A stretch of 64,000 nt of DNA from Euleptes europaea (taxonomy: Eukaryota; Chordata; Lepidosauria; Squamata; Sphaerodactylidae), in NCBI RefSeq assembly GCF_029931775.1, contig NC_079320.1:43007521-43071520 (forward strand). Reading direction: 5' to 3'. The position numbers and the translations under genes are program-made. The number at the start of each line of letters is the position of its first letter. The first letter of the stretch is position 1. The notes below the pieces were generated by a model that was not told where the DNA came from, searched no databases, and saw only the letters and a program-made list of their open reading frames with translations. Below, piece after piece: positions 10,241-20,112 of the stretch.

Positions 10241-10885
10241 TTCCTTGTGTGTGTGTGTAAAGTGCCATCAAGTCGCAGCCGACTTATGGCGACCCCTTTT
10301 TTTGGGGGGGGGGGGTTTCATGGCAAGAGACTAGCAGAGGTGGTTTGCCAGTGCCTTCCTCTGCACAGCAACCCTGGAATTCCTTGGTGGTCTCCCATCC
10401 AAATACTAACCAGGGCTGACCCTGGGGGTTACTGCATTATGTATTCCCAGCGATGTATTAAGAGTTTGAAAATGTTATAAAAAACATCGCTTTAAAAGGG
10501 TGCCACGGTTAAAAAATGGTTGGAAAACGTCTTCACACTAAAGAGGCCAAAGTGCGAACAGCATTGTTTGTAACATTTTCAAACTCTTAATACATTGCCG
10601 GGAATACATAGGCTGTTACTGCACTAGGTATTCCCAGCGACGTATCAAGAGTTTGGAAATGTTATAACAAACATCGCTTTAAAAGGGTTTTTGGATGCCA
10701 CGGCTAAAAAATGGTTGGAAGACGTCTTCACAGCTAAAGGGGCCAAAGTGCGAACAGTATTGTTTATCGCATTTCCAAACTCTTAATACATCGCTGGGAA
10801 TACATAATGGGGTAACCCCCCCCCCCACGCTTGGCTTCTGAGACCTGACAAGCTCAGGCTAGCCTGGGCCTTCGGTGGTAGCCAA
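10241..10885 (-). mobile_element. 5S-rRNA-derived SINE, split by a MITE pair
   Basis: Two parts, 10241-10423 and about 10827-10885, make one SINE read on the minus strand. The head is like 5S rRNA (CTGAGCTTGTCAGGTCTCAG-AAGC then TTAGTATTTGGATGGGAGACC) and the tail is BovB-like (GCCATAAGTCGGCTGCGACTTGATGGCACTTTAC). The insertion falls in the 5S internal control region, after GACCCTG on the plus strand. A G run at 10300-10313 marks the poly-purine linker. Confidence 0.75.
10424..10820. mobile_element. Two adjacent copies of a small inverted-repeat element
   Basis: Copy one is about 10424-10610 and copy two about 10613-10820. Each has ends GTTACTGCA..GTATTCCCAGCGA and TCGCTGGGAATACATA..GGGGTAAC, an inner CATCGCTTTAAAAGGG, the palindrome GACGTCTTC, and no gene. 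The transposon superfamily is not clear to me. It is the parent of the tandem array at 12326-13413. Confidence 0.7.
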
Positions 10886-10926
10886 AGTCGGCGTATAAAA
10901 ACCAACACTACTTTTTCTAGATAATT

Positions 10927-11371
10927 CACAGTGGGTCGCCGTGTTAGTCTGTCTGCAGTAGTAGAAAAGGGCAAGAGTCCAGGAGCACCTTAAAGACTAA
11001 CAAAAATATTTTCTGGTAGGGTATGAGCTTTCATGAGCCACAGCTCACTTCGAAGAAGTGAGCTGTGGCTCACGAAAGCTTATACATTACCAGAAAATAT
11101 TTTTGTTAAGTCTTTAAGGTGCTGTATCTGAAGAAGTGAGCTGTGGCTCATGAAAGCTCATACCCTACCAGAAAATATTCTTGTTAAGTCTTTAAGGTGC
11201 TGTATCTGCAGAAGTGAGCTGTGGCTCACGAAAGTCTTCAAGGTTAAGTCTTCAAGGTGCTTTATCTGCAGAAGTGAGCTGTGGCTCACGAAAGCTCCTA
11301 TCCTACCAGAAAATATTCTTGTTAGTCTTTAAGGTGCTACCAGACTCTTGCCCTTTCCTACGACTACTTCT
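10927..11371. repeat. Hairpin repeat: inverted junction plus tandem copies
   Basis: 10927-11051 is a minus-strand copy and 11055 onwards is plus. The two meet in a near-perfect palindrome, arms 11021-11051 and 11055-11085 (29 of 31 bases paired, 3-base loop). The unit GAAGTGAGCTGTGGCTCA then recurs at 11133, 11211 and 11271 (spacing 78, 78, 60) with the phrase GTTAGTCTTTAAGGTGC after most copies. Ends at a CAGACTAACACGGCGACCC-type terminus (minus copy, 10935-10955). CTGAAGA and GAAA around a six-pair stem (11128-11155) resemble a hammerhead core. Confidence 0.65.
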
Positions 11372-11394
11372 AGATTCCTTTTATTGGTGGTGGT

Positions 11395-12330
11395 GGTGGG
11401 GTACTGAAAGGGGGACCCGTCCCGGCCTCTCAGCGTGAGGTCAGCGGCCGCTCCTGCCTGGGCCGGGCCCTCCCAGCAGGGCCGGGCCCACCCGAGCGTG
11501 GGAAGAGCGAGACCCCGGGAGGCGCCGCCCGGGGAAAGGCCGGGTCTCCAGCGGGAATAATGGGAGGCGGGCGGGGCGAGGTGGAAAAGAAGGCCGGCCT
11601 CCGCCGCCGCCTCCGCCTCGGCCGCCGCCTCGCTCCTTTCCCGCCCTCGCCGGCCCGGGGCGCGCGCGCGCGGCTTCCCAGCGGAGCCTGCTCGGCGGCC
11701 CTGCCCGCGCCTTGGCCCGCGGCCCAGCGCGCCCCCCAGGCTTTCTTTCCCGGCGCCTGCCCTGTCGGACGCTCCTTCCCGCACTCCCTCTCCCGTGCCG
11801 GGCTCCTTCGCCCTGGTGAGGCGCTGAGGGGAGCCGCGCTGGTCGGCCGGGAGCTGAGGGAGGCGCGGCGCCGGCTGAGGGGACGGGCGGGGGGCGGCGG
11901 GGGGGGGGGTCTCCGGCCGGAGCCCGGCCGCCATGGGGCTGCAGCCGTTGGAGTTCAGCGACTGCTACCTGGACAGCCCCTGGTTCCGCGAGCGGGTCCG
12001 CGCGCACGAGGCGGAGCTGGAGAAGACCAACAAGTTCATCAAGGAGCTCATCAAGGACGGCAAGAGCCTCATCGCCGCCACCAAGAGTGAGTCCGGCGCG
12101 GGGAGAGGCGGCGGTCCCGCCACCCCGGACGGAGCCCCGCCTGCCCCGGCCAGGTCTGCGGGCCGAGGCGCGCCAGGCAGCCGGGGTGGGGGGGCGGCCG
12201 CCGGGCTTGGCCGGCCGCTTCGGGCCGAAAGGGCGGCCGCTGGAGGGTCTCCTGAGGGGCGGCGGGGAGAGCGGCTGCTGAGCCGCGCTCGGGTGAGGGG
12301 AAGGGGGAGCAGGGGTGGGGGGGACCGCAC
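11395..12330 (+). promoter_or_regulatory. ARHGAP10: ARHGAP10 CpG-island promoter, 5' UTR and intron start
   Basis: Very GC-rich and CpG-dense from about 11395 to 12330, with several GC boxes (for example GGGCGGGGCG near 11571) and no clear TATA box. It spans the expected transcription start, the 5' untranslated region, coding exon 1 and the first 240 bp of intron 1. A GGT tract at 11385-11398 and a G run at 11899-11909 lie inside. The long frames on both strands here reflect base composition, not extra genes. Confidence 0.8.
11933..12086 (+). CDS. ARHGAP10: ARHGAP10 (GRAF2) coding exon 1; Rho GTPase-activating protein 10
   Basis: Encodes 51 residues plus one base, starting [21 protein letters not shown] and ending G-K-S-L-I-A-A-T-K, followed by donor A|GTGAGT. 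This is the N-terminal amphipathic part and first helix of the BAR domain. GRAF-family proteins have a BAR-PH-RhoGAP-SH3 layout, bind curved membranes and switch off RhoA/Cdc42-type GTPases at membrane and cytoskeletal sites. The [12 protein letters not shown] wording fits ARHGAP10 better than ARHGAP26, and the neighbour PRMT9 confirms it. The start ATG (GCCGCCATGGGG) has a strong Kozak context. Confidence 0.96.
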
Positions 12331-13413
12331 TAGGTATTCCCAGCGATGTATTCAGAGTTTGAAAATGTTATAAAAAACATCGCTTTAAAAGGGGCTGTTA
12401 CCGCACTAGGTATTCCCAGCGATGTATCAAGAGTTTGGAAATGTTATCAAAAACATCGCTTTACAAGGTTTTTTTTTTTTTTTACCGCACTTCGTATTCC
12501 CAGCGATGTATTAAGAGTTTGAAACGGTTATAAAAAAAAAACTGTTCATACTTTGGGGGCGACCACACTTTGCATTCCCAGCAATGTATTAAGAGTTTGA
12601 AACGGTCATCAAAAATACTTCACAGTATACTTCAGGATCTGAAGAAGTGAGCTGTGGCTCACAAAAGCTCATACCCTGCCAGAAAATATTTTTGTTAGTC
12701 TTTAAGGTGCTGCTGGACTCTTGCCCTTTTCTACTATAAAAAAATACTGTTCGCACTTTGGGGCTGGCCACACTTTGTATTCCCAGCGATGTATTAAGAG
12801 TTTGAAACTGCTATAAAAAATACTGTTTGCACTTTGGGGGTGGCCACACTTCGTATTCCAGCGATGTATTAAGAGTTTGAAACTGTCATCAAAAAAATAC
12901 GGTTCGTACTTTGGGGCTGACCGCACTTCGTATTCCCAGCGATGTATTCAGAGTTTGAAACTGTTATAAAAAAATACTGTTCGCACTTTGGGGGTGGCCG
13001 CACTTCGTATTCCCAGCGATGTATTAAGAGTTTGAAACTGTTATAAAAAAATACTGTTTGCACTTTGGGGCTGATCGCACTTCGTATTCCCAGCGATGTA
13101 TTAAGAGTTTGAAACTGTTATAAAAAAATACTGTTTGCACTTTGGGGCTGATCGCACTTCGTATTCCCAGCGATGTATTAAGAGTTTGAAACTGTTATAA
13201 AAAAATACTGTTCGTACTTTGGGGGTGGCCACACTTCGTGTTCCCAGCGATGTATTAAGAGTTTGAAACTGTTATAAAAAAATACTGTTCACACTTTGGG
13301 GGTGGCCGCACTTTGTATTCCCAGCGATGTATTAAGAGTTTGAAACTGTTATCAAAAAATACTGTTCGCACTTTGGGGGCGACCGCACTTTGTATTCCCA
13401 GCAATGTATTAAG
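12326..13413. repeat. 77-bp tandem array derived from a MITE end
   Basis: About 13 units share GTATTCCCAGCGATGTATTAAGAGTTTGAAA. The first three (starting near 12335, 12411, 12495) are irregular; from 12778 the starts at 12854, 12931, 13008, 13085, 13162, 13239, 13316 and 13393 are 76-77 bp apart. Each unit also has TTATAAAAAAATACTGTTCGCACTTTGGGG. Between 12635 and 12735 a copy of the hairpin-tailed repeat interrupts the array. The unit matches one terminal part of the element at 10613-10820, so the array grew from a transposon end. Confidence 0.85.
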
Positions 13414-13624
13414 AGTCACTGGAAAAGACAGTCATGCTTGGAAAAGTTGAGGGCAGCAGGAAAAGAGGAAGACCCAACAAGAGATGGAGTGACTCAATAA
13501 AGGCAGCCACGGCCTTCAGTTTGCAGGATCTGAGCAGGGCTGTCAAAGATAGGACATCTTGGAGGATTTTCATTCATAGGGTCGCCATGAGTTGGAAGCA
13601 ACTAGACAGCACTTAACACACTCA
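13414..13624 (+). mobile_element. RTE-BovB LINE 3' end
   Basis: Encodes the C-terminal G-K-V-E-G-S-R-K-R-G-R-P-N-K-R-W motif and ends GGTCGCCATGAGTTGGAAGC..AGCACTTAACACACTCAC. It is about 210 bp, starts abruptly inside a unit of the 77-bp array and is followed by more of the same MITE family. Confidence 0.85.
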
Positions 13625-13625
13625 C

Positions 13626-13945
13626 AAAAAATGGCTGGAAGACGTCTTCACAGCTAAAGGGCCAAACAAAGTGTGAACCGTATTTTTTATAACAGTTTCA
13701 GATTCTTAATACATTGGTGGGAATATATAGAAAGTGCGAACAGTATTTTTTATAACGTTTTCAGACTCTTAATACATCACTGGGAATACAAGTGCTGTAG
13801 CCCCCTTTGTTTGGCCCCTTTAGCTGTGAAGACGTCTTCCGACCATTTTTTAGCCGTGGCATCCAAAAACCCTTTTAAAGCGATGCTTTTTATAACATTT
13901 CCAAACTCTTGATACATCGCTGGGAATACAAAGTGCGGTAACCCC
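13626..13945. mobile_element. MITE copies of the GTATTCCCAGCG family, closing the array
   Basis: Contains rightward ends TTAATACATTGGTGGGAATA (13706-13725), TTAATACATCACTGGGAATAC (13770-13790) and a final CGCTGGGAATACAAAGTGCGGTAACCCC (13918-13945), plus the interior with GACGTCTTCC and CCTTTTAAAGCGATG. With 12326-13413 it forms a composite bounded by outward-facing ends of one family. Confidence 0.7.
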
Positions 13946-14040
13946 TCATGTCTCTCCCGCGGCCAAGCGTACTTCTTGACTGTCTGCTTCCATATTCCTG
14001 AGGTTGAAACCTTTTGGACGGCCTGGGTCTAAAAACATGG

Positions 14041-14173
14041 GTTGCCAGGAAGCAAAGGGGGCCCACCCACAACTATAAGGCTATAGTTTAATTTTAATAT
14101 TAAATATATTGGCAATGTTTAAGGGGGCCCGCTTGCCATCAGGCAAGCTGACTCCCTGGCCAGTCCGCCACTG
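14041..14173 (-). mobile_element. hAT-like element, partial
   Basis: On the minus strand it begins CAGTGGCGGACTGGCC, a common hAT terminus, and continues with GTCAGCTTGCCTGATGGC. The other end is missing or too diverged. Confidence 0.5.
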
Positions 14174-14255
14174 GACTTAAGATTTCTTTTTAGCAAGAGC
14201 TGCTAGCACCCGACAAAGATTGCAGTCAGAGCCGGGGCAGTCTTTTTTTGTGCCC

Positions 14256-14446
14256 TAGTATTTGTATGGGAGACCACCAAGGAAGTCCAGGGTTGCTATA
14301 CAGAGGAAGGCACTGGCAAACGCCCCTCTGAGGTCTGTGCCCTAGGCGACCGCCTGGTTCGCCTGATGTTAGTCTCTTGCCTTGAAAACCCCATAAAGGG
14401 GTCTCCATAAATCAGCTGCGACTTGACGGCACTTTACTCACATACA
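14256..14446 (+). mobile_element. 5S-rRNA-derived SINE with a foreign 52-bp patch
   Basis: The 5S-like AGTATTTGTATGGGAGACC, then GAGGAAGGCACTGGCAAA, and the tail CTCTTGCCTTGAAAACCCC .. GCTGCGACTTGACGGCACTT are present. The middle is replaced by 14321-14372, which is identical to 14677-14728. The first part of the 5S-like head is missing. Confidence 0.7.
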
Positions 14447-14654
14447 GGCAAGGCTAATTGCTTGTTACCCCCCCATTGCTATCCAATTTTCAAAAACAGA
14501 TGTCTTGTAGAAAAAATAAAAGCCTGATGCATCCCTACAAAACTTTTTATAAGACGTTATAATTATATTCCGTAATACTGTTGTGGTACTTATCGTAAAA
14601 TAAAAAATATAAATTGTCAGTTGCATTTTTTCAAGAAACCAATTGGTTTAAAAC

Positions 14655-14739
14655 CATGCCGCTCAGGCCAGTTCTGCGCCCCTCTGAGGTCTGTGCCCTA
14701 GGCGACCGCCTGGTTCGCCTGATGTTAGCACCGGCCCTA
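14655..14739 (-). mobile_element. hAT-like terminal fragment
   Basis: Read on the minus strand it starts TAGGGCCGGTGCTAACATC and continues through the 52-bp segment also found in the SINE at 14321-14372. It looks like one end of an inverted-repeat DNA transposon. Confidence 0.4.
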
Positions 14740-14820
14740 ATTGTAGGTAGCCCTCTTGGCGGACAGAAATACCCCCTTCCCCAATATAACAATGGTAGGG
14801 TAATATCTGGTTGTCCAGAC

Positions 14821-15049
14821 CAGGGCTTCTTAAACTTTCTCCACTCTCGACCCCTTTTTGCCTGAGAAATGTTTACGTGACCCTGGGTATATAGTTATAT
14901 AAAACAGGTATACAAATCAAACATTTACTGATAATAAATCATAAAGAAATTTATTGCACACCAATTCTTTGGTATACGTATAATTTTACCATTTACTGTT
15001 GCCAATTTTTTCGTGACCCCCACATTCAGTTACAGTTTGAGAAGCTTTG
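14821..15049. mobile_element. Non-autonomous hAT element, 229 bp
   Basis: Inverted ends CAGGGCTTCTTAAACTTT and AGTTTGAGAAGCTTTG, with a perfect 8-bp target duplication GTCCAGAC at 14813-14820 and 15050-15057. AT-rich inside, no gene. Confidence 0.88.
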
Positions 15050-15215
15050 GTCCAGACCGCCAGCCCCCCACCTCACTCCATGACAGATTCCTGCTTGGTC
15101 CACCCCTCCCATTCAAAGATCCTACACCAGGTGCTTGATTAGCAGTGCCACTCTTAATACACATTCTTGGAAGGAAAGGAAGTCTACAAGGAGTAGACTT
15201 CAGTAGGGTTCTGAG

Positions 15216-15540
15216 CAGGGCTGTCTTAACAGCATTAGAGGCCCCCGGACAAAGGAGTGCACTGGGGCCCCTACCTACACAACCACTCGCAGGAATAAAA
15301 ATGTAAATGGTCGGTTAAATTAAAGATATATTTATTGGTGCTTCCATAATGAACAAGTCCTTTCTTACATTATATTTTGGTATTTATTCTTAATCCAAAC
15401 CCAAATTAACATGAATATTGTTCATTATCTTTAGTGAAACACGTGCTAAATATGCAGAGTCACAACATACATAGATTAGCCCCTGTGCTCGTGGGGGCCC
15501 GGGCAACTGCCCAGCATGGCCAGGCGTTAAGACGGCCCTG
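15216..15540. mobile_element. Non-autonomous hAT element, 325 bp
   Basis: Inverted ends CAGGGCTGTCTTAAC and GTTAAGACGGCCCTG, with a perfect 8-bp target duplication GTTCTGAG at 15208-15215 and 15541-15548. The interior has GGCCC-rich subterminal parts and an AT-rich centre; no gene. Confidence 0.9.
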
Positions 15541-16589
15541 GTTCTGAGTAGACCTGCACTGTATGACAGGTATGCTTCTGCTACCTTACTGTGTCATTGG
15601 CTGTCTCCTCAGGCCCCCAGTGTGACAGTTCCCCCAAGTTTTGAATCCCTAGTTCAACCCTCGTGGCGGCCTTGTTTTTATTAAGACCAACCAAAGTGTC
15701 ACAAAAGCTTTGGAGTTTCTCAGAATGTGTTTCTACTACTTCGTGATAGTTTGGGCCTAATAAAAAGGTACTGCGTTGGATTAGATTTGCTCATTAGTTA
15801 CAAAAAAGCACCAGTAGTTTTGTGGTAAAAAAACACCCCACACTTTGTTTTTTAGTTGATGCATGTGTTTGGCACAATAAGCATCACCTTAGAAGAGGTA
15901 TTCATTCCTGAGAGCAAGGGAATGCCTCTTTTCAGAGAGTGTTCCCCATCTGCAGTTTTTACACGCTGAAGTGTTTTATTTAAAAAATGATGTTCAATTG
16001 AGGCATTTAAAAAAAGCCAAAAGTTATGGGGCAGTCTTGATTTCAGTGAGCAGTAGTTCTGCAAGAATTGAACCGGCAAGAGTTGCTGCCCTAGTTAATA
16101 TTGATAATGATGATAACCTTTGAACTTTGAGAGACCTAGAATTTCTTACCCTTAGGAGTTTTCTGAAAAGAGACTTCCTGATGACAGCAATCAATCTTTG
16201 CACACTAATCTTAGCATTTTGAGGCATCAGTTATTGCTCTTTAAAACCCTTTGTCTTTTTGAGAATTAGTGTCAACAAACATATTGATTATTAAATATTT
16301 AGCCTAGCTATTTTTTGAGAACTCTCAGTAACTTTCTAATTTCAGATCCCTTGGCCATGTTTATACAAATAGATCAGCATTCCCACAGTGTTTTATGAAG
16401 TTTCAGGTTGTCATTTAGGCCTTTGGTAATCAGATGGTTCTTTCTGAGGTTGACATGTATGCAAAATGTGGTTTCATTATGGGTTCTGTGGCTTGTCTTT
16501 GAATTTCTGTTGTCTCCAATGGGTATGAAATATCACAAATTTAAATAGAATATAGAGTGTGTTGGTTGCAAACACATCTCTGTTTATTT

Positions 16590-17085
16590 ATTTAAAATAT
16601 TTATATACTTGCTTTTCTGTCTGGAATCCCATTACCATAGGTGAAGAACAACAATACCAAACAATATAAACAGTTTAATAAAACTACACACTAAAACTAA
16701 AATGAGTTATGCCCCAACTAGCAGAATATTCCCCCTTTGTCCAGGTGTTGGCTACCCCCAAAACTTTCCAAAACAGCCCCGTTTTGCAGCCTCGATAGAA
16801 ACACTGGAGACTAGAAACCTCCAACCTCTTCTTGGAAGCTGTTCTACTGGCATGGGGAAGCCAATGAAAAAGCTGTGGCAGAATGTGCCTTAGTCAGCCC
16901 ATGGGGAGGGGGGTACAGGTTGATAATAGACCTTGCAAAATACTCACAGGAACATGCACGGAGAGGCAGTCCTTCAAGTATGTGGGCCCCAGGTAAAGAA
17001 CTGCTTTAAACATGAGCATCAGCACCTTGAATTGAACCCAGAAACTAATTGGTACCAGTAAAGGGAGTTAGAAGGAATTTAAACT
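16590..17085. mobile_element. Old interspersed repeat, probably LINE-derived
   Basis: Wording such as CTTGAATTGAACCCAGAAAC and GGTACCAGTAAAGG recalls repeats widespread in reptile genomes, but no frame or terminus is preserved. Family unresolved. Confidence 0.35.
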
Positions 17086-17589
17086 CCTCCAAGGAGCTCA
17101 GGATAGTATATGTGCAGTGCAGTCCAAAACAGAGTTATACCATTTCTTAGAGCCAAACTAGGTGTGACTGCAGCCATGGGGCCAACCCATGGCCACCAAT
17201 GCCATTTTAGAGGAATAGTTAGTCATTTTTAAATTACTGTGACGCAGCAGCAACAAGCAATCTTGTCCTTGCCCAGTGTCTTGTTTTGGCACTTTAAAAG
17301 GTGTGTGTGTGGGAGGGACAAGGTCCAACTAGCCTTTTGTGTTTGACATCCAAAAAAAGCCCATGCTGGGGATCATGGGACCTGTTGTATGAGGTCTTAC
17401 ACCAATATAGTTGTGTTGAGTTGTTTTGTTCTGAAATAATGGAACATAACTCACAGTCCTGTGTTAGCAGAGCAGTTTGTAGACCTGCATCTTCTCACTG
17501 TTTGCCATGCTGTCTAGAGGGTTGAACCCTAAATCAGCTAAAAAGATGGGACTGGACTGTAAATAAACTTCAACTATAGCATAATAACG

Positions 17590-18740
17590 CTGGGTGTTAT
17601 GTGCTGCCAAGTCACTATTGACTTATGGCAACCCTATGAATTAATGAACACCAGAATATCCTAACTTTAACAGCCTTGCTCAGGTTTTGCAAAATGACGG
17701 CCGTAGCTTCTTTTATTGAGTCAATCTATGTCATGCTGAGTCTTCCTCTTGTTCTACTGCCTTCAACTTTTCCAAGCATTATTGTCTTTTCCAGTGACTC
17801 TTGTCTTCTCATGATGTGACCAACATATAATAGCCTCACTTTGGTAAATTTAGTTTCTAGGGAGACGTCAGGCTTGATTTTATCTGTTTTTGTTTTTGAT
17901 TTGATTTGTTTTGTTTTTGGTGGACCATGACATCTGCACAACTCTCCTCAAACCCTACATTTCAAGTGAAATGTTTTCTTCCTGATTTCTTTATTGTCCA
18001 GCTTTCTCACTCATACCCAATAATGGAGAATACCATTGTATGATCTTGATCTCCAGCAACACTTGCTTACACTTGAGGATCTTTTCTAATTCCTTCATGG
18101 CTGCTCTTCCAAGTCTCAATCTCCTTCTGATTTCGTGATTGCGGTCTCTCTTTTAGTTGATAATTGAGGGAAGGAGTAGAAAATCTTTAACAATGTCAAT
18201 TTCTTCATCATCAACCTTAAAGCTGTGCAGTTCCCCAGTAGCCATTACTGTTGTCTTCTTGATGTGCAGCTGTAATCCTGCTTTAGCACTTTCTGCTTTA
18301 ACCTTCATCAGTAGACATTTCAAATCTTCACAATGTTCTGCCAGTATTGTGGTGTCATCTGCATATTTCAAATGGTTAATGTTCCTTCCACCAATTTTCA
18401 CTCCACCTTCATCTAAATCTAATCCAGTTTTCCTTAATGATACATTCTGCACATAGATTGAACAGACAAGGAGATAATATACATCCTTATCTGACACCTT
18501 TGCCAATTGGAAACCATTGCATTTCCCTATGTTCTGTCCTAGCAGTAGCTTCTTGTCCAGAGTAAAGGTTACACACCAAAACAATCAGATGTTGTGGCAC
18601 ACTCATTTCTTTTAAAACCAACCATAACTCTCCATGATCCACACAGTGGAAAGCTTTTCTGTAATCTATGAAACACAAGCTGATTTTCTTCTGACCTTCT
18701 CTGGAATGCTGCATTAACCATCGTTACTAGACTGAAAACA
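17590..18740 (-). mobile_element. RTE-BovB LINE fragment with reverse transcriptase remnants
   Basis: About 1.15 kb on the minus strand. The frame at 18714-18487 has the motif F-I-D-Y-R-K-A-F-H-C-V-D-H (RT block A); the frame at 18584-18153 has K-Y-A-D-D-T-T (catalytic box C); and a fragment near 17930-17730 has L-R-R-Q-E-S-L-E-K-T-I-M-L-G-K-V-E-G. The 3' tail ends near 17590. The frames are shifted relative to each other, so it is inactive. The 5' two thirds of the element are missing. Confidence 0.9.
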
Positions 18741-19685
18741 GGCTTCTGCTACAGCATAACTCTAACGGTTATAAAACTACAGTGAATCTGTTCTGTAAAT
18801 AATACAGTACTTTGAGCAAAATGTTTTACCATCTTTATCTTGCTTACCTAACAACAATGCTAGAGACATTTGTTCGTATAATAAAGTATGTATGTGTGTT
18901 TAAGTTTTGAAACTTTTTCATTGCTATATATCTGTTTGGTAATTTTTGCAAATGCTTTGTTTTTGTTTTAAGTTAAAGTGAACATTACTGACTGGTAACA
19001 GATTTTTAAATTTGTTGATGATATCCTTAATGAGTTTGATTTGACTAAACTATTGTAAAGATAGCTATCTAGTGATAGTTGAGTTCTTTTCTGTATGTTG
19101 CATTATTGCAAGGTTATACTACTCTAATTTCTGCATGAAATCCCTTCTGTAACTTTCACTTACGAACTTTTCTGTTTACAGTGGAAAGAGCCTATAACAT
19201 TTCCCTGAAGATCCATTCCACTCTGTATGTACAATATTCATGATTTTCCCCCTAGTGATATTTCCTTTTTATTAGCGTAATAATTATATACTAATATTTG
19301 TAATAGGTCTTGAAAAATCATTATAACATACTGTGGACAATAAAAATGATGTCAGTAGTAGTGTGAATAATTTTCTTATACCTCTTGGTTCTTCACTGAT
19401 TGTGACTGGCTTTTGCAGTATTGCCGAATTCCTTCTTTTTCACACCTCTTTATATTTGTTTCCAAATCAAAGTCTGTCTTTGAGGTGTTGAAGTGGTATG
19501 GTATATCTTAAAATGAGTGGCTAAGATCTCATCTCGAGTATTCTTGGCATCTACAGTTCAGATTTATGCACAAGCTCCTCCCTTTTTAAAAAAAGAACAA
19601 GCACAAAACTATTTTGCAAGTCTAGTGCCACTGAAGAAAACCACAGTCAAATCTGAGGTGTGAAATATGACTAGATTCTTAGAGC
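18741..19685 (+). other. Intronic DNA, nothing recognised
   Basis: AT-rich intron sequence without conserved frames, termini or tandem structure that I can name. Confidence 0.6.
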
Positions 19686-20112
19686 ACAATCCTGAAGGGA
19701 GGTAGATCTGCGGCGGCCAGGAGCAGCGGAACCACACTTCCTCCTCAGAGACTTCCTGGCTGCCACGGAGCCTAAAATAAAAAAGGAGAAAATGCCCTCT
19801 TGAAAACAGCGAGGGTGTGCCACCAAAAAAGGTGGTGCAGCCCCACCGCCGCTCAAGGGGGCATTCCTGGGGTGAAAGGGCTATGGAGGAATCCTAAAGG
19901 CAGCTCCATCTCTGGGAACACCCCGGGAACACCCCAGGAACACCCCCCCACGCCAGCATGTGTCTGTGCTGGTGGCAGGCACCGGTGGCTCCCGGATGCT
20001 ATCATGTTTGCCCCCGTGCTGGCATAGATGCCACCTTAGTCCATTATAAAGTGGCACCTTCACTGGCGCAGGGTCATGCCGGCTTCAAAAGAGCTCCCCC
20101 CCCTTCAGGAAT
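19686..20112. mobile_element. GC-rich non-autonomous element, GCAATCCTGAAGGGGG family
   Basis: Ends CAATCCTGAAGGGAGG and CCCCCCCTTCAGGAATG are inverted. The interior has CACCAAAAAAGGTGGTGCAG and GGAACACCCCGGGAACACCC, a short local tandem repeat. No gene. Confidence 0.6.

Noticed and set aside
11329-12373. Long reading frames on both strands around ARHGAP10 exon 1
   Set aside because: They are alanine/proline/arginine/glycine-rich products of a CpG island with few stop codons. Only 11933-12086 has homology and splice context.
12326-13413. CRISPR-like array
   Set aside because: Regularly spaced, but the whole 77-bp unit is repeated (no unique spacers) and it derives from a transposon end in a vertebrate genome.
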